Below, piece after piece: positions 61,101 to 64,000 of a stretch of DNA of 64,000 nucleotides. Position 1 is the first letter of the stretch. Each line of letters starts with the position of its first letter. The notes under the pieces are model-generated. The model did not search any database, was not told where the DNA came from, and saw only the letters and a program-made list of their open reading frames with translations. The translations under genes were made by a program, and so were the position numbers. The stretch comes from Jackrogersella multiformis. Lineage: Eukaryota; Ascomycota; Sordariomycetes; Xylariales; Hypoxylaceae. The stretch covers positions 1,302,001-1,366,000 of the forward strand of contig CADCXD010000018.1 of NCBI GenBank assembly GCA_902806575.1, read 5' to 3'.

Positions 61101-61294
61101 AGAGGCGGGGCAAGGTCGAGTACGGACACGTCGTGCGCGACGAGTTCCCCGGCGGCGTCGCCGAGGTCAAGGACTGGCTGAGCCGCGTCCGCGGCACGCT
61201 CGTCGAGATGCCGCTGGATTTCCTCATCGAGGTCGAGGATCTGGCTAAGAACGGAATCAGCCTGAATGCCCTTACGGACGAGCTCTACACTTAG
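58124..61294 (+). CDS. Phospholipase D, fungal type without PX/PH domains, ten exons
   Basis: Exons 58124-58373, 58445-58618, 58680-58690, 58780-59053, 59115-59138, 59200-59319, 59370-59469, 59518-59766, 59831-59933 and 59987-61294 sum to 2613 nt, 870 residues. Introns are 48-89 bp. Exon 3 is only 11 nt and exon 5 only 24 nt, and both are required to restore YKEVTQALTLDSAHTKHALE and DMCFGRYDTNSHPIADAHPGN. The two catalytic HKD motifs are present: HHEKLCLVD (His218, Lys220, Asp225) and HSKVLIADD (His637, Lys639, Asp644), followed by GSANLNDRSQLG. IENQFFI is also conserved. It hydrolyses phosphatidylcholine-like lipids to phosphatidic acid. No N-terminal lipid-binding PX or PH domain is seen. 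The GC-rich last exon differs in codon use from the earlier exons. A Gly/Tyr/Asp-rich insert occupies about residues 555-600. Confidence 0.92.
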
Positions 61295-62280
61295 ATGTAA
61301 TGATGTAACGAGCGACGGACCTGTTTAGGAATCTGGAGTAGAGGTTTGGAAACTTGCTAGGATTTGTCTTGGGCATCTACCTACCTGCCTAGGTTGTGCT
61401 TGTAGATGTCAAATCGAATGAATAAATAAATAACTTGTGTTGAGTCATTGCACTATGGCTATTAAATGGTGAATACTGATACATGCTACATTGTGGTCGA
61501 GATGTGGCTAGCTTTCCTAGTTGATTGAATTGTGAAATACCATGATATCGCATGCTCATCTAGAGTGGTTTATCTAGAAGTCAGAGTTAGATGTGCTCGA
61601 TTATATCTTTCTACCTGGATAGGTATGCTAGGATAATAGGGGCTCAGGACCAAATAGACGGCTAAGATATCCCTATATGTAACTCGATAAATATATTTAA
61701 AGATATAAACCGGAATTTGCATATACATTCTACTTAGCCTAGTAGAGCTGGCCGTAACGTTAGTACACATCAACCATATCTCATCATCCTTCCAGCATCG
61801 TCGCAGGGCCGGCGAGTTAGTTACCTAATGGTATCCCAAGTCACCTCAACCGATCCTTCCTTCCTTACCTATCAACAAGAACGGGTTAGGACAGACACGT
61901 ATCAAAGTAGTAAAAAGGATATTATTATGATGATGCATTTGTCTCTGCTTTCGTGATAAAAACACAACGAGAGTCCGGTTTGGTCTAACCATTCTCTCTT
62001 TTTCTTCCTGGGCTGCTCCCCGTTCCCTCCCCTTGATCTCGTTCCCGTGATCCCAAAGTTTCGTGCCGTGCCGTAGCTTTCCGAGCTGGTATAAACGTGT
62101 CCGTAACCAAGACACCGGATTTAATAAAGGACAATGGACATTTGTATGGGTGACATGTGCAAGCGCAAGGACACAAGAGAGTATTATACAGAACTCCCGC
62201 TGGATGATATAAACTCCAGTAACCCACAGCTTCCCAATGCCGATGTACCAAGTGTGTTTCTCTGCTAGGACATGGCTTAC
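61295..62280. other. Convergent spacer
   Basis: Contains the 3' ends of the phospholipase and PDI-like genes. A CTACCTACCTGCCTAGG site lies near 61379-61396. Open frames at 61846-62284 on the minus strand follow the PDI-like stop and have no recognisable content. Confidence 0.5.
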
Positions 62281-63999
62281 TCAATCCTTCTTTCCGTTAG
62301 CAGTGGTGCCAAGGAGACCCTCCTTTATTTCTTTGATAGGGAGGTTATCTTCTAGGCGGAAGTGACCGCGATTCTTGCGGATTCGTCCTCGGAACCACGA
62401 CGCGCAACCTAGACCGATGCCTGCTATGCAGCCGATAGAGAGGTACGGGTGATCAGAAAACGTGACCCTTATGTCAAAGAATATCTTCTCAAAACTCGAA
62501 ATCGTAAGCTTAGGTTTAATTAGGGGGGGCGAGGAGGTGACCTTCGAGATGGTCTCCAGGATCGATACTCGTGAAGGAACGATAGGGCTGCCCGTAATAG
62601 TCATATCCCAGTACCGTCGGTTCTGCAAGGACGTTAGCGCGATGCCACAGTACAATTTAGTAGTCAAACTCACATCTTCGTCATTGATTATAACCCGTTC
62701 ACCGTCTTTGATGTCGATACCGTAAGTGGTCCGAATCCACCTCTGCCAGAAGACGCCATCGACCCAGGCAAATGTAACCTCTTTATGGTCAGACATGTCC
62801 ATGCTGATCCGGATACTTTTCGCGGCCCGCAAAGCTCGCTGGTCATTGCGGTCCTCGGCTTCCTCGAGGCGGAGCTGTTTGGCATCTCGGAGGTTCTGTC
62901 GCTCGATCTGGAAAAACTGTATCTGCTTATCCATCCACTCATTCGCAGCGCGCTTCATCTCACGCTTGGCACTCAAGAATGTCTCCTGGTCTTCCCTGTT
63001 AAGGATTCCTAGTACGACAATCTTTCCGTCCATAATTTCGCGCGCGTTTGAAGCAGTGAGTTCCGGGACGATGGGCAGCCAAACAGACTTCATCCAACCA
63101 AGGACCAGATGGGTGTCACGCATTTCCCTAGGTGTCAAAGGCGTGTAATAGGTAGGTCTCCCTTCGCGCGACACAAGGAGCCTGGGCCAGGTTGTAATCT
63201 TAAATCTATCATATAGCGCAGGGTCCTTCGTTTTCACCAGCTTGGCGTGTCCGATGAGACTGAGAGGCAATCTCTCAAGAGCCATGAAGTCTTCGTTAGT
63301 AGTTGCGTGGTCATAGAAGTAAACGAAGATGACGTCTTCCTTCTCCTCAAGAGCTTTAAAGGAAGTAGCATCAACATCCTGGACACCGCTGCAGATATCC
63401 AAAGCTTTCTCGGCGTACTGGATAAAATCGCCAAGCCCGCGCAACCCATTGTATTCAACGCGCTCGCCGCCCCGGAAGAAAAGGACCGTGGGGTAGCCTC
63501 GGAGGTGGGCATCCTTGCAAAGCCTAGATTCCGCATCGCAGTTGACTTCACCAACATTGAGTTTGCCCTTCATCTCTTTAGCAAGCTGCTGCCAATTAGA
63601 AGCCATAGCCTGGCAATGGTGGCACCAAGGAGCGTAAAACTTGATGAACCATGGCTCCTGGGTCATTGTAACCAGGGTCTGGAAGCTTTCGGCTGTGAGG
63701 GAAACGGAAATTCCTTGTTCATTGGGCGTCTTAGTTGGTTTAGATGGTTTTGTGTTGTCAGCTTTCTCTGGGGTGGTCTTGGTGACAGCCGTAACATCCT
63801 CCTTTTCACCTTTCGCAGGCTTTTCAGCGACTTTATCAGTCTCAGATGTCGTGGCTGGGAAGGTACTGGCACCAGGTTCGGGAAGAAGGAGTTCTTTAGG
63901 TCGAGTACCAGGCTTTTCCTTCTCCAGAGCACCTTCAATCATGCCGGAGATGGTAGAAATGCTCTTACCACCCTTGACATTGTCGGCTTTCTCGCCATC
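62281..63999 (-). CDS. PDI/TMX-like ER membrane thioredoxin protein, N-terminus beyond window
   Basis: The frame is open to the right edge of the window (reading ADNVKGGKSISTISGM just before the ATG at 63942), so the start and the expected signal peptide and first domain lie outside. The visible part has a Lys/Pro/Thr-rich linker, then a thioredoxin domain with FYAPWCHHCQAM (active-site CHHC), VNCDAE and the cis-Pro RGYPTVLFF. Thioredoxin-like inactive domains follow, and near the C-terminus a hydrophobic segment LSIGCIAGIGLGCASWF acts as a membrane anchor before a short basic tail ending GKKD. The CxxC and the anchor fit the fungal TMX/Eps1-like protein disulfide isomerases that assist membrane-protein folding and quality control in the ER. 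A charged helical stretch (LRLEEAEDRNDQRALRAAK) sits before the last domain. Homology is by motif only. Confidence 0.88.
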   Translation of the reverse strand, partial: DGEKADNVKGGKSISTISGMIEGALEKEKPGTRPKELLLPEPGASTFPATTSETDKVAEKPAKGEKEDVTAVTKTTPEKADNTKPSKPTKTPNEQGISVSLTAESFQTLVTMTQEPWFIKFYAPWCHHCQAMASNWQQLAKEMKGKLNVGEVNCDAESRLCKDAHLRGYPTVLFFRGGERVEYNGLRGLGDFIQYAEKALDICSGVQDVDATSFKALEEKEDVIFVYFYDHATTNEDFMALERLPLSLIGHAKLVKTKDPALYDRFKITTWPRLLVSREGRPTYYTPLTPREMRDTHLVLGWMKSVWLPIVPELTASNAREIMDGKIVVLGILNREDQETFLSAKREMKRAANEWMDKQIQFFQIERQNLRDAKQLRLEEAEDRNDQRALRAAKSIRISMDMSDHKEVTFAWVDGVFWQRWIRTTYGIDIKDGERVIINDEDVSLTTKLYCGIALTSLQNRRYWDMTITGSPIVPSRVSILETISKVTSSPPLIKPKLTISSFEKIFFDIRVTFSDHPYLSIGCIAGIGLGCASWFRGRIRKNRGHFRLEDNLPIKEIKEGLLGTTANGKKD

Positions 64000-64000
64000 T

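Noticed and set aside
60137..61129. 330-codon open frame on the minus strand
   Set aside because: It is antisense to the GC-rich last exon of phospholipase D, whose plus-strand frame has conserved catalytic motifs.

Overview
The window looks like nuclear DNA of a filamentous ascomycete (Pezizomycotina, probably Sordariomycetes). Genes carry short introns of 47-134 bp with GT..AG ends and CTAAC-type branch sites. The recognisable proteins are typical of that group: a PhiA-like cell-wall protein, fungal CorA-like proteins, an Est1-type DNA/RNA-binding protein and a fungal DUF3435 relic. There is also massive C-to-T erosion of the RIP (repeat-induced point mutation) kind. No tRNA, rRNA or CRISPR array was seen.

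Left arm (1-10.7 kb): the 3' part of a molybdenum-cofactor (MoeA/gephyrin type) gene, a secreted PhiA-like protein, a CorA-like two-helix membrane protein, and a five-exon protein-kinase/von Willebrand A fusion. Long spacers separate them.

Accessory belt (10.7-26.3 kb): a small AT-rich eroded block, a stop-ridden DUF3435 (Starship-captain-type tyrosine recombinase) relic, a divergent kinase, a small KEN-box protein with a decayed partial copy nearby, two stop-ridden minus-strand frames, an Est1-like gene with one premature stop, a coiled-coil/leucine-repeat protein, a frameshifted minus-strand frame, a large helical STAND-like protein, and a broken helix-loop-helix gene. Most breaks are C-to-T type stops, so the belt looks like a gene graveyard beside RIP-affected DNA.

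AT block (about 26.34-51.71 kb): about 25 kb of extremely AT-rich, gene-free DNA in which CA/TG dinucleotides are nearly absent and the surviving C is mostly in CG, CT or CC. It holds a diverged direct-repeat pair, a 96-bp tandem repeat and a perfect 18-bp tandem array. It is either a nest of RIP-killed transposons or a small regional centromere.

Right arm (51.7-64 kb): housekeeping-like DNA with an MFS transporter, a short TA-flanked inverted-repeat element, the ribosome-biogenesis factor Esf1, a ten-exon phospholipase D containing an 11-nt microexon, and a PDI/TMX-like ER thioredoxin protein cut by the window edge. All exon models were derived by hand from splice consensus, reading frame and remembered family patterns. 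No alignment or search was run.
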